This document shows, piece after piece, positions 1 through 5,160 of a stretch of DNA of 5,179 nt. The notes under the pieces were generated by a model, which was given only the letters and a program-made list of their open reading frames with translations, was not told where the DNA came from and did no database searches. The translations under genes and the position numbers were made by a program. Source of the DNA: an uncultured Eubacteriales bacterium. GTDB taxonomy: Bacteria > Bacillota > Clostridia > Lachnospirales > CAG-274. How positions within the stretch are numbered: position 1 is the stretch's first letter; every line of letters starts with the position of its first letter. The stretch covers positions 1 to 5,179 of the forward strand of contig CABUWB010000162.1 of assembly GCA_902495025.1 (NCBI GenBank), in the 5' to 3' direction.

Positions 1-1
1 A

Positions 2-637
2 TACAAAGCAGTAATATTTGACCTTGACGGAACAATTTTAAATACGCTTGATGACCTTGCCGCCGCCGTTAATTATTCAATGGAAAAATGCGGCTATCCC
101 ACCCACACAATTGATGAAATAAGGCATTTTATAGGCAACGGCATTGATATACTTATAAGAAGGAGCATACCAAAGGACTGCACCGAGGCACAATGGCTTA
201 AGGCAAGGGATATTTTCAAGCAGTATTACACAGCACACATGCTTGACAAAACCAAGCCATACGAGGGAATAATACCACTGCTTGAAAGTTTAGAAAAGGC
301 GGGTATCAAAACCGCCGTTGTTACAAATAAAAATCACGATATGGCTAATGAAATGATACCCTCATTTTTCGGCAGCCTTATCCCCTGCGTAATTGGCACT
401 GATTTAAGCAAAAGGGAGCGCAAGCCTGCTCCCGACGGCGTGTATGCTGCACTTGATATGCTTGGCTGCACCAAAGAGGACGCAATTTATATAGGCGATA
501 CCGAGGTTGACGTACAGACAGCACATAACGCAGGGCTTAAATGTATAGGCGTTATGTGGGGCTTTCGCTGCGGCGGAATAATTGAGGGTGCGGATTTTAC
601 CGTAAATAAGCCCGAAGAAATTTTAAACCTTATATAA
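2..637 (+). CDS. HAD-family hydrolase, phosphoglycolate phosphatase-like (5' end cut by window)
   Basis: The reading frame is open from base 2, so the start lies just left of the window; 211 residues are visible, and because HAD motif I normally sits at the extreme N-terminus only about 1-5 residues are likely missing. The internal ATG at 80 is not the start, since it would remove motif I. All four HAD motifs are seen (numbering from the first full codon): FDLDGT with the nucleophile and acid/base aspartates D7 and D9; VVTNK with T108; the KP lysine K141; and GDTEVD with D166 and D170 for Mg2+. The segment between motifs I and II (about residues 15-85) fits the small helical C1 cap of the Gph/PGP subfamily. 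The family dephosphorylates small phosphate esters such as 2-phosphoglycolate in the cytoplasm, but HAD substrates are hard to predict, so the exact substrate is inference. It converges on rnc across a shared terminator. Confidence 0.9.
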   Translation, partial: YKAVIFDLDGTILNTLDDLAAAVNYSMEKCGYPTHTIDEIRHFIGNGIDILIRRSIPKDCTEAQWLKARDIFKQYYTAHMLDKTKPYEGIIPLLESLEKAGIKTAVVTNKNHDMANEMIPSFFGSLIPCVIGTDLSKRERKPAPDGVYAALDMLGCTKEDAIYIGDTEVDVQTAHNAGLKCIGVMWGFRCGGIIEGADFTVNKPEEILNLI

Positions 638-640
638 TGC

Positions 641-673
641 AAAAACGTATGGCAATTCAAACCATACGTTTTT
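641..673. terminator. Bidirectional intrinsic terminator between the HAD gene and rnc
   Basis: AAAAACGTATGG (641-652) and CCATACGTTTTT (662-673) form a perfect 12-bp stem with a 9-nt loop. On the + strand the stem runs into T residues up to 674; on the minus strand it ends in five T's. It lies 3 bases after the HAD stop and 13 bases past the rnc stop, so it serves both converging genes. Confidence 0.9.
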
Positions 674-686
674 TATTATATTATTA

Positions 687-1373
687 TTATATTTTAACGC
701 CAAGCCTTTCCAGCGCCACCTGTGCGGCGTGCTGTTCAGCCTCCTTTTTGCTTTTGCCCTTGCCATATCCAAGCACAGTACCGTTGTGCTTTACCTCAAC
801 CTTAAACACCTTGTTGTGTGCAGGGCCGCTCTCGCCTACTACGATATATTCGATAGGCGCCTGACTTGTCCTCTGCAAAACCTCCTGCAGGCTTGTCTTA
901 TTATCCAGTACATGCTGCGATGCCTTGATTTTTTCAATTTCCTCTTTCAGCTGACCTAATATAAATTTAGTTGCCTCCTCAACGCCGCCGTCAAGATAAA
1001 TTGCACCTATTATTGACTCAAAGGTATCCTCCAGAATGGATACCCTCTCCCTGCCGCCTGTCAGCTCCTCACCCTTGCCAAGGCGCAGATACTGCGGTAC
1101 ACCCAGAGCCTTTGCCTTTTTTGCCAGCATTTGCTCACACACAACGCTTGCCCTCAGCTTAGTCAGCTTACCCTCGCTAAGCTCGGGGAAGGTTTTGTAA
1201 AGATAGCTGCCTATTACAAAGCCAAGCACCGCATCACCAAGAAACTCCAGCCTTTCATTGCACACAACGCCCTCTGCTCTGGACTCATTTGCATAGGACG
1301 AGTGGGTAAGTGCAGTAAGCAGTATATTTTCATTTTTAAATTTATAATTAAGTACCTCTTCCATCATTGCCAT
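687..1373 (-). CDS. rnc: Ribonuclease III
   Basis: A 228-residue endoribonuclease of usual family length that cuts double-stranded RNA, for example in rRNA precursor processing and antisense or mRNA turnover. The N-terminal RIII domain (about 5-150) carries the signature NERLEFLGDAVL, with E40, E43 and D47, then E67, D116 and E119. By alignment to E. coli Rnc these cover the Mg2+-binding and catalytic residues. A double-stranded-RNA-binding domain follows from about 157 to 225, ending in the typical KSKKEAEQHAA helix with its basic patch. The start at 1373 is supported by AAGGAGG at 1384-1390, 10 nt upstream; M3 and M4 are closer to the RIII domain but would sit further from this site. In many Firmicutes rnc follows acpP and precedes smc and ftsY. 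Here a terminator separates it from acpP, and a convergent HAD gene occupies the place of smc. All key residues are intact. Confidence 0.97.
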   Translation of the reverse strand: MAMMEEVLNYKFKNENILLTALTHSSYANESRAEGVVCNERLEFLGDAVLGFVIGSYLYKTFPELSEGKLTKLRASVVCEQMLAKKAKALGVPQYLRLGKGEELTGGRERVSILEDTFESIIGAIYLDGGVEEATKFILGQLKEEIEKIKASQHVLDNKTSLQEVLQRTSQAPIEYIVVGESGPAHNKVFKVEVKHNGTVLGYGKGKSKKEAEQHAAQVALERLGVKI

Positions 1374-1407
1374 ATCAGCATAACCTCCTTAAAAAAGGAA
1401 TATACTT

Positions 1408-1442
1408 GCATAAACACTTTAAATGTCTTAAAACACTTATGC
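1408..1442. repeat. Small repeat cluster upstream of rnc
   Basis: The octamer AAACACTT occurs at 1412-1419 and 1431-1438, a 19-bp period, and the whole block is bounded by the inverted pair GCATAA (1408-1413) and TTATGC (1437-1442). It overlaps the putative rnc promoter, so it could be an operator, but the region is AT-rich and the match could be chance. Confidence 0.35.
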
Positions 1443-1445
1443 CAA
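1418..1445 (-). promoter_or_regulatory. Candidate weak sigma-A promoter for rnc
   Basis: On the minus strand a TTGGCA -35 (1440-1445, five of six consensus) is followed after 16 bp by TTTAAA (1418-1423, four of six). It would start transcription near 1411, about 37 nt before the rnc ATG. It is listed because the strong terminator behind acpP implies rnc needs its own promoter. The -10 match is poor, so this is tentative. Two copies of AAACACTT (1412-1419 and 1431-1438) lie within it. Confidence 0.4.
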
Positions 1446-1455
1446 TACATTCCAT

Positions 1456-1488
1456 AAAAAAGCTGCGGCAGTTATACCATGCCGCAGC
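1456..1488 (-). terminator. Intrinsic terminator after acpP
   Basis: Read on the minus strand, GCTGCGGCA (1488-1480) pairs perfectly with TGCCGCAGC (1470-1462) across a 9-nt loop, and six T's follow (1461-1456). The GC-rich stem with a U-tail is a textbook rho-independent terminator, 28 bases past the acpP stop. It should insulate rnc from acpP transcription. Confidence 0.9.
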
Positions 1489-1515
1489 CTTGCGTTAAAC
1501 AGTTGATAATAAAAA

Positions 1516-1746
1516 TCAGTTAGCAGCGTTCTTGATATACTCTACTGCGTCACCAACAGTCTTGATTTTCTCTGCATCATCGTTAGCAAACTCGATGTCA
1601 AAAGCATCCTCAAGCTCTGAAATAATCTGGAAAATATCAAGAGAATCAGCACCGATGTCGTCTGTAAAAGATGACTCCATAGTAATGTCGTCCTCTGAAA
1701 TACCCATCTGATCTGCAATAATTTCTTTAACCTTATCAAATTCCAT
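1516..1746 (-). CDS. acpP: Acyl carrier protein
   Basis: A 76-residue acidic, helical protein of standard ACP length. It carries growing acyl chains on a 4'-phosphopantetheine arm during type II fatty acid synthesis in the cytoplasm and donates them to PlsX and the Plc/Pls acyltransferases. The attachment serine is S35 in GADSLD at the start of helix II, followed by IFQIISELEDAF, where proteobacterial ACPs have a TVELVMALEE-like helix; the FQ variant is common in clostridial ACPs. AAGGAGG at 1755-1761, 8 nt upstream, fixes the start. It lies downstream of plsX with a 107-bp gap that contains its own near-consensus promoter, and a terminator follows. This fits a separately and highly expressed gene. 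A dedicated secondary-metabolite ACP is unlikely given the plsX context. Confidence 0.96.
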   Translation of the reverse strand: MEFDKVKEIIADQMGISEDDITMESSFTDDIGADSLDIFQIISELEDAFDIEFANDDAEKIKTVGDAVEYIKNAAN

Positions 1747-1776
1747 TATAGTAGCCTCCTTATTTAAAAAATGTTT

Positions 1777-1792
1777 CGGAGCTTTTGCCCCG
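1777..1792 (-). other. Small hairpin in the acpP 5' leader
   Basis: On the minus strand CGGGGC and GCTCCG pair (six pairs, one G-U) around an AAAA loop, about 30 nt upstream of the acpP start. Six T's occur only after five intervening bases, so it is a poor terminator; it may stabilise the transcript 5' end. Function unknown. Confidence 0.45.
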
Positions 1793-1816
1793 TTATATTA
1801 TTCTTTAACCACTATT

Positions 1817-1845
1817 ACTATACTAAATAAAATAATGTTTGTCAA
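1817..1845 (-). promoter_or_regulatory. Strong sigma-A promoter for acpP
   Basis: The minus strand has a perfect TTGACA (1840-1845), a 17-bp spacer and TATAGT (1817-1822, five of six). Transcription would start near 1810, leaving a leader of about 64 nt. It begins only 8 bp beyond the plsX stop, so acpP can be made from this promoter as well as from plsX read-through; no terminator is seen between the two genes. Confidence 0.85.
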
Positions 1846-1853
1846 CACATTCA

Positions 1854-2846
1854 TTACAGTTTTTGCGCTATCTTATTTACAATATCCTTGTCAATGAAGC
1901 TTACGCACTGCTTAATTGCTCCCTTAACCGCCCTTGCGTCGCTGTTGCCATGTGCCTTAACCACAAGAGCCTTTAAACCGAGGAAAGGAGCGCCGCCCAC
2001 ATCGGCATAATCAAAGTATTTTTTAATCCTCTTAAATGCGCCCACAGCCATAACCGCACCAAGCTTGGATAATAAATCGGACATAAGCTCCTTTTTGATA
2101 ATTTTAAGTATAGACTTGCCAAAGCCCTCCATGAGCTTTAAAACAACGTTGCCTACAAAGGCATCTGCAACCATAACGTCAACCTCGCCGAGGGAAATAT
2201 CCCTTGCCTCCAGATTACCCGTAAAGTTAATGCCTGTTTCTTCATTTAACAGCCCATAGGTTTCCTTAACGAGGGCATTGCCCTTTTCACTTTCAACACC
2301 GATATTTATAAGTCCTACCTTTGGGTTTGGCACACCAAAGATATTTTCAACATAAACACTGCCCATTTTTGCAAACTGCACAAGGTAGTTTGGCTTTGCG
2401 TCAACATTAGCGCCTGCGTCAATAAGCAGGGACATACCCTTTTCGGTAGGTATCATTGTGCCGAGGGCAGGGCGCTCAACGCCAGGTATTCTGCCTATAA
2501 TAACGGTTGCGCCCGTAAGCAGCGCACCTGTATTGCCTGCCGATACAAAGGCGGCAGCCTCACCCTTTTTTACCATATTAAGGCCAACCACCATTGACGA
2601 GTCCTTTTTCTTTCTTATGGCAACGGTAGGCACCTCACAGGTTTCAATAACCTCGGTTGCATTTACAACGGATATTTTGTTTTTGTCATAACTATATTTT
2701 GCAAGCTCTGCATTTATATCATCTTCACGTCCCACAAGGGCAATTTTATAATCTATCTCCTTTGCCGCCTCTACAGCACCCTTTACTATCTCCATAGGTG
2801 CATTGTCGCCGCCCATAGCGTCAACGGCAATAACAATATCAGCCAT
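1854..2846 (-). CDS. plsX: Phosphate acyltransferase PlsX
   Basis: A 330-residue soluble or membrane-associated enzyme of normal family length. It converts acyl-ACP and phosphate to acyl-phosphate, which PlsY then uses to acylate glycerol-3-phosphate in phospholipid synthesis. Sequence support: the N-terminal hallmark VDAMGGDNAP (residues 8-17), SAGNTGA (102-108), LIDAGAN (141-147), LINIGVESEKGN (179-190), VGNVVLKLMEGFG (231-243) and the C-terminal GGAPFLGLK and KAHGNSD motifs (284-303). The start at 2846 has GGGAGGTA immediately upstream (2851-2858). It is the first gene of a leftward plsX-acpP unit and diverges from glyA. Many Firmicutes have rpmF or fapR before plsX and fabD/fabG after it; neither is present here, so this is a reduced arrangement. 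No FapR-like operator was recognised. Confidence 0.97.
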   Translation of the reverse strand: MADIVIAVDAMGGDNAPMEIVKGAVEAAKEIDYKIALVGREDDINAELAKYSYDKNKISVVNATEVIETCEVPTVAIRKKKDSSMVVGLNMVKKGEAAAFVSAGNTGALLTGATVIIGRIPGVERPALGTMIPTEKGMSLLIDAGANVDAKPNYLVQFAKMGSVYVENIFGVPNPKVGLINIGVESEKGNALVKETYGLLNEETGINFTGNLEARDISLGEVDVMVADAFVGNVVLKLMEGFGKSILKIIKKELMSDLLSKLGAVMAVGAFKRIKKYFDYADVGGAPFLGLKALVVKAHGNSDARAVKGAIKQCVSFIDKDIVNKIAQKL

Positions 2847-2876
2847 ATTTTACCTCCCAAATTTATTGTTTAGCTA

Positions 2877-2905
2877 ATTATATCACAGCTAATATACAAA
2901 ATCAA
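2877..2905 (-). promoter_or_regulatory. Sigma-A promoter for plsX with extended -10
   Basis: On the minus strand TTGATT (2900-2905, four of six) is spaced 17 bp from a perfect TATAAT (2877-2882), itself preceded by TG one base upstream, an extended -10 that can compensate for the weak -35. Start predicted near 2870, giving a leader of about 24 nt. Confidence 0.82.
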
Positions 2906-2918
2906 CAGCCGTAAGTCA

Positions 2919-2947
2919 TTGACACCGCACCCGATTTGTATTACAAT
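2919..2947 (+). promoter_or_regulatory. Sigma-A promoter for glyA
   Basis: A perfect TTGACA (2919-2924), a 17-bp spacer and TACAAT (2942-2947, five of six). The predicted start near 2954 leaves a leader of about 24 nt with GGAGGT at 2965-2970, which is too short for a riboswitch. Its -35 box lies 13 bp from the divergent plsX -35. Confidence 0.85.
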
Positions 2948-2977
2948 TACATTATAATAATTTTGGAGGTGCAATAA

Positions 2978-4213
2978 ATGTACGACATTAAAGACTTACA
3001 GTGTGTTGACCCTGAAATAGCAGAGGCTATACTTGCCGAGCTTAACCGTCAGCGCAGTAATATTGAGCTTATCGCTTCAGAAAACTTTGTATCAAAGGCA
3101 GTTATGGCAGCTATGGGCTCACCTATGACAAACAAGTATGCAGAGGGCTACCCAGGCAAGCGTTACTACGGCGGCTGTGAAAAGGTTGATATTGCTGAAA
3201 ACCTTGCTATTGAGCGTGCTAAGGAGCTTTTTGGCGCAGAGCATGCAAATGTTCAGCCACACTCAGGTGCACAGGCAAATATGGCAGTATTTTTTGCAGT
3301 ATTAAAGCCTGGTGATACAGTTATGGGTATGAACCTTGCACATGGCGGTCATCTTTCACACGGTTCGCCTGTAAATATGAGCGGTAAGCAGTACAATGTT
3401 GTACCTTACGGCGTAAGCGAGGAAACAGGCTTAATCGATTATGACGAGGTAAGACGCATTGCTCACGAGTGCAAGCCTAAGATGATTATTGCAGGTGCTT
3501 CCGCATATTCAAGAACAATCGACTTTAAATTCTTCAGCGAGGTTGCAAAAGAGGTTGGCGCTTACCTTATGGTAGATATGGCACATATCGCAGGCCTTGT
3601 TGCTGCAGGTCTTCATCCAAGCCCTGTGCCTTATGCAGATTTTGTTACAACCACAACCCATAAGACATTAAGAGGCCCAAGAGGCGGTCTTATCCTTTGC
3701 AAGGAGGAGCATGCAAAGCTCATCAACAAGGCTGTATTCCCAGGTATTCAGGGTGGTCCTCTTATGCACGTAATTGCAGCCAAGGCAGTATGCTTTAAGG
3801 AGGCTCTTCAGCCTGAGTTCAAGCAGTACGCACAGCAGATTATCAACAATGCAAAGGTACTTGCAGACGGTCTTGTAAAGAACGGTTTTGATATTGTATC
3901 GGGCGGTACTGACAACCACCTTATGCTTGTTGACCTTCGCAAGCTCGGTGTTACAGGCAAGGAGCTTGAGCATAACCTTGACGAGGTAGGCATTACCTGC
4001 AACAAGAATGCTATCCCATTTGACCCTGAAAAGCCAAACACTACAAGCGGCGTAAGACTTGGTACCCCTGCTGCTACATCAAGAGGTCTTAAAGAGGCTG
4101 ACTTTGCAGAGATTGCTGATATTATCGGCATGGTTGCAAGAGATTTTGAGGGCAACAAGGCTGAGGCTGCTGCAAGAGTTAAGGCTATTACAGATAAGTA
4201 TCCATTATATTAA
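2978..4213 (+). CDS. glyA: Serine hydroxymethyltransferase
   Basis: A 411-residue PLP enzyme (E. coli GlyA has 417) that interconverts serine plus tetrahydrofolate with glycine plus 5,10-methylene-tetrahydrofolate in the cytoplasm. It is the main source of one-carbon units for purines, thymidylate and methionine. The PLP-binding lysine is K229 in TTTTHKTLRGPRGG; D200 and H203 in VDMAH contact the cofactor ring; Y55 and E57 in YAEGYPGKRYYGG belong to the substrate region; R360 in SGVRLGTPA binds the substrate carboxylate. The start at 2978 has GGAGG 8 nt upstream. The gene is monocistronic: own promoter, strong terminator behind it. By eye its codons (AAG, CTT, GGT, GCA/GCT) look more biased than those of its neighbours, as expected for an abundant enzyme. 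Nothing is missing or broken. Confidence 0.98.
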   Translation: MYDIKDLQCVDPEIAEAILAELNRQRSNIELIASENFVSKAVMAAMGSPMTNKYAEGYPGKRYYGGCEKVDIAENLAIERAKELFGAEHANVQPHSGAQANMAVFFAVLKPGDTVMGMNLAHGGHLSHGSPVNMSGKQYNVVPYGVSEETGLIDYDEVRRIAHECKPKMIIAGASAYSRTIDFKFFSEVAKEVGAYLMVDMAHIAGLVAAGLHPSPVPYADFVTTTTHKTLRGPRGGLILCKEEHAKLINKAVFPGIQGGPLMHVIAAKAVCFKEALQPEFKQYAQQIINNAKVLADGLVKNGFDIVSGGTDNHLMLVDLRKLGVTGKELEHNLDEVGITCNKNAIPFDPEKPNTTSGVRLGTPAATSRGLKEADFAEIADIIGMVARDFEGNKAEAAARVKAITDKYPLY

Positions 4214-4226
4214 TACATATACTTTC

Positions 4227-4256
4227 AAAGGCTCTGCGAAAACAGAGCCTTTTTTT
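4227..4256 (+). terminator. Intrinsic terminator after glyA
   Basis: AAAGGCTCTG (4227-4236) pairs perfectly with CAGAGCCTTT (4243-4252) over a 6-nt CGAAAA loop, ending in seven T's (4250-4256). It lies 13 bases past the glyA stop. In the minus direction the stem is followed by only three T's, so it would stop transcription from the convergent TSUP genes less well. Confidence 0.93.
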
Positions 4257-4267
4257 GCACGCAAATA

Positions 4268-4639
4268 TCATTTATTTTTTCCGCTTTTTATACCAATCCA
4301 TATTTCCCTTGCTCCCATAACCAGTAAAAACCAGCCAAACATAACACGCAATACGCTGTTGTCCAGACTTAAAGCAGCAAAGGAGCCTGCGGCGGCAAAC
4401 AATATGCCTGCAGGAATAACAGCCTTTATACTGTCCTTTTCAATACGCTTGTTTTTTATATGCGTAACGAGGGCAGCGGCTGCGGTAGGGATAAAATAAA
4501 TTAAGTTTATATTCTGTGCGGTTTTCTGCGGCAGGTCAAAAAATATTGTAAGGGCAGGTATAAGCAGTGTGCCGCCGCCTATGCCCATACCGCTTATCAC
4601 TCCTGCCACAAAGCCCGTTAAAAAAAGCCATATAATCAT
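4268..4639 (-). CDS. Half-size TauE/SafE (TSUP) membrane protein, second subunit
   Basis: A 123-residue, very hydrophobic protein with about four predicted membrane helices (roughly 3-30, 42-60, 72-90, 96-116) and a basic tail. It carries the TSUP repeat signature GMGIGGGTLLIP (17-28), followed by LPQKTAQ. Full-length TauE/SafE proteins are about 250 residues with two such repeats; this is one repeat. The frame is open up to 4696, but I choose the ATG at 4639. It overlaps the upstream stop as ATGA, has GAGG at 4648-4651 8 nt upstream, and the extension would add a polar segment before the first helix. The 4-nt overlap implies translational coupling with the partner gene. The family exports or imports sulfite, sulfoacetate, sulfonates and related small anions; the actual substrate here is unknown. 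Confidence 0.85.
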   Translation of the reverse strand: MIIWLFLTGFVAGVISGMGIGGGTLLIPALTIFFDLPQKTAQNINLIYFIPTAAAALVTHIKNKRIEKDSIKAVIPAGILFAAAGSFAALSLDNSVLRVMFGWFLLVMGAREIWIGIKSGKNK

Positions 4640-4989
4640 AAAATCATCCTCACGCTGCCTGCTATCATAAATAAACCAAATATTATGTGCAGCCATTTTC
4701 CGCTTATTCTGCCAAGCAGTCTTGCACCGCCCATACCGCCTGCAATACCGCCAAGCGCAACAGGCAGCAGAGTTTTTAAATCCACCTCAACACCCCTTGC
4801 ATACAGCAGCACGCTTATTACCGACAGCGGCAGAATTACAGCTATTGCGCCTGCATGCGCCTTCTGCGGCTCCATTTTTAAAAATTTTTCAAGGCAGGGT
4901 ACAAGCACACTTCCGCCGCCCGAGCCAAAAAGTCCGTTTACAAAGCCCGTTACCGCACCTATAACCGAGCCTTTTAAATATTTTTTCAT
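4636..4989 (-). CDS. Half-size TauE/SafE (TSUP) membrane protein, first subunit
   Basis: A 117-residue hydrophobic protein with about four predicted membrane helices (roughly 7-31, 45-64, 71-92, 98-116). It has the same repeat signature as its partner: FGSGGGSVLVP (21-31), then the related PQKAHA (41-46), where the partner has PQKTAQ. It ends IIFGLFMIAGSVRMIL, a typical end of a TSUP repeat, so it does not look truncated. An in-frame ATG at 5016 would add nine polar residues but has no ribosome binding site. The ATG at 4989 has GGTGA at 4994-4998, so I prefer it, with moderate certainty. The next gene begins inside its stop codon. Together the pair (240 residues) matches one full TSUP transporter, so a heterodimer is the simplest reading. 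Substrate unknown; no sulfur-metabolism gene is adjacent. Confidence 0.83.
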   Translation of the reverse strand: MKKYLKGSVIGAVTGFVNGLFGSGGGSVLVPCLEKFLKMEPQKAHAGAIAVILPLSVISVLLYARGVEVDLKTLLPVALGGIAGGMGGARLLGRISGKWLHIIFGLFMIAGSVRMIL

Positions 4990-5026
4990 ATAATCACCGC
5001 TATTATAATTTGTCATAACAGAAATA

Positions 5027-5032
5027 TTTATA
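5027..5032 (-). promoter_or_regulatory. Tentative -10 box for the TSUP genes
   Basis: The minus strand reads TATAAA here, five of six consensus, and would start transcription near 5020, about 31 nt before the preferred start at 4989. No acceptable -35 lies 16-18 bp upstream, so it is only a candidate. Another option is GTGATA, an 18-bp spacer and TATAAT (5098-5103) further upstream, which overlaps the divergent promoter. Confidence 0.25.
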
Positions 5033-5035
5033 CAG

Positions 5036-5066
5036 AAAAAGTGCCAAATATAAATTCAGCACTCTT
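5036..5066 (-). terminator. Possible weak terminator or attenuator hairpin upstream of the TSUP pair
   Basis: On the minus strand AAGAGTGC (5066-5059) can pair with GCACTTTT (5044-5037), eight pairs including one G-U, over a 14-nt loop, with T's continuing to 5036. The T-run is partly inside the stem and the stem is AT-rich at its base, so termination would be modest. It sits about 47 bases before the first TSUP start. Confidence 0.35.
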
Positions 5067-5073
5067 ATAATTA

Positions 5074-5102
5074 TTGACAATATAAAATAATAGTATTATT
5101 AT
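5074..5102 (+). promoter_or_regulatory. Sigma-A promoter for the right-edge gene
   Basis: A perfect TTGACA (5074-5079), a 17-bp spacer and TATTAT (5097-5102, five of six). Predicted start near 5109 and a leader of about 50 nt. The leader contains the start-sequestering inverted repeat described separately. Confidence 0.8.
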
Positions 5103-5119
5103 ATAAACACCGACAAGGA

Positions 5120-5160
5120 ATTATCACCAACTTGGGATTAACTTTCTTGGAGGTGATAAT
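5120..5160 (+). promoter_or_regulatory. Leader hairpin pairing over the ribosome binding site and start codon
   Basis: ATTATCACC (5120-5128) is an exact reverse complement of GGTGATAAT (5152-5160). The 3' arm contains the last part of the Shine-Dalgarno GGAGGTGA (5149-5156) and the AT of the first ATG (5159). If the 9-bp stem with its 23-nt loop folds, initiation would be blocked. The loop also holds a small CCAA/TTGG inverted pair. The sequence complementarity is certain; the regulatory role (thermosensor, protein-binding leader or riboswitch-like switch) is inference, and no known RNA family is recognised. Confidence 0.5.

Noticed and set aside
80..637. HAD gene as a complete 185-residue protein starting at the ATG at 80
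   Set aside because: The frame is open to the window edge and the upstream codons encode the essential FDLDGT motif, so the gene starts left of the window.
671..698. TTA-rich stretch as a simple sequence repeat
   Set aside because: It is a short AT-rich run made of the terminator tail and the end of rnc, too irregular to call a microsatellite.
637..1457. Several + strand open frames opposite rnc
   Set aside because: They lie antisense to a clear RNase III gene, have no ribosome binding sites and show no recognisable protein features.
1542..1739. Alternative minus-strand frame inside acpP
   Set aside because: Out-of-frame shadow of the conserved ACP sequence.
2847..2977. FapR-type operator or glycine/folate riboswitch in the plsX-glyA gap
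   Set aside because: The leaders are only about 24 nt each and I see no recognisable FapR palindrome or riboswitch core.
4059..4499. Open frame on the + strand running from the end of glyA into the TSUP region
   Set aside because: It crosses the glyA stop and the strong terminator in another frame and is antisense to the TSUP gene; a chance open frame.
4268..4696. Longer 142-residue version of the second TSUP protein
   Set aside because: No ribosome binding site fits the ATG at 4696 and the extra residues are polar, whereas the ATGA overlap at 4636-4639 with GAGG upstream is a classic coupled start.
4636..5016. Upstream start at 5016 for the first TSUP protein
   Set aside because: No Shine-Dalgarno precedes it; GGTGA precedes the ATG at 4989. 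Not fully excluded.
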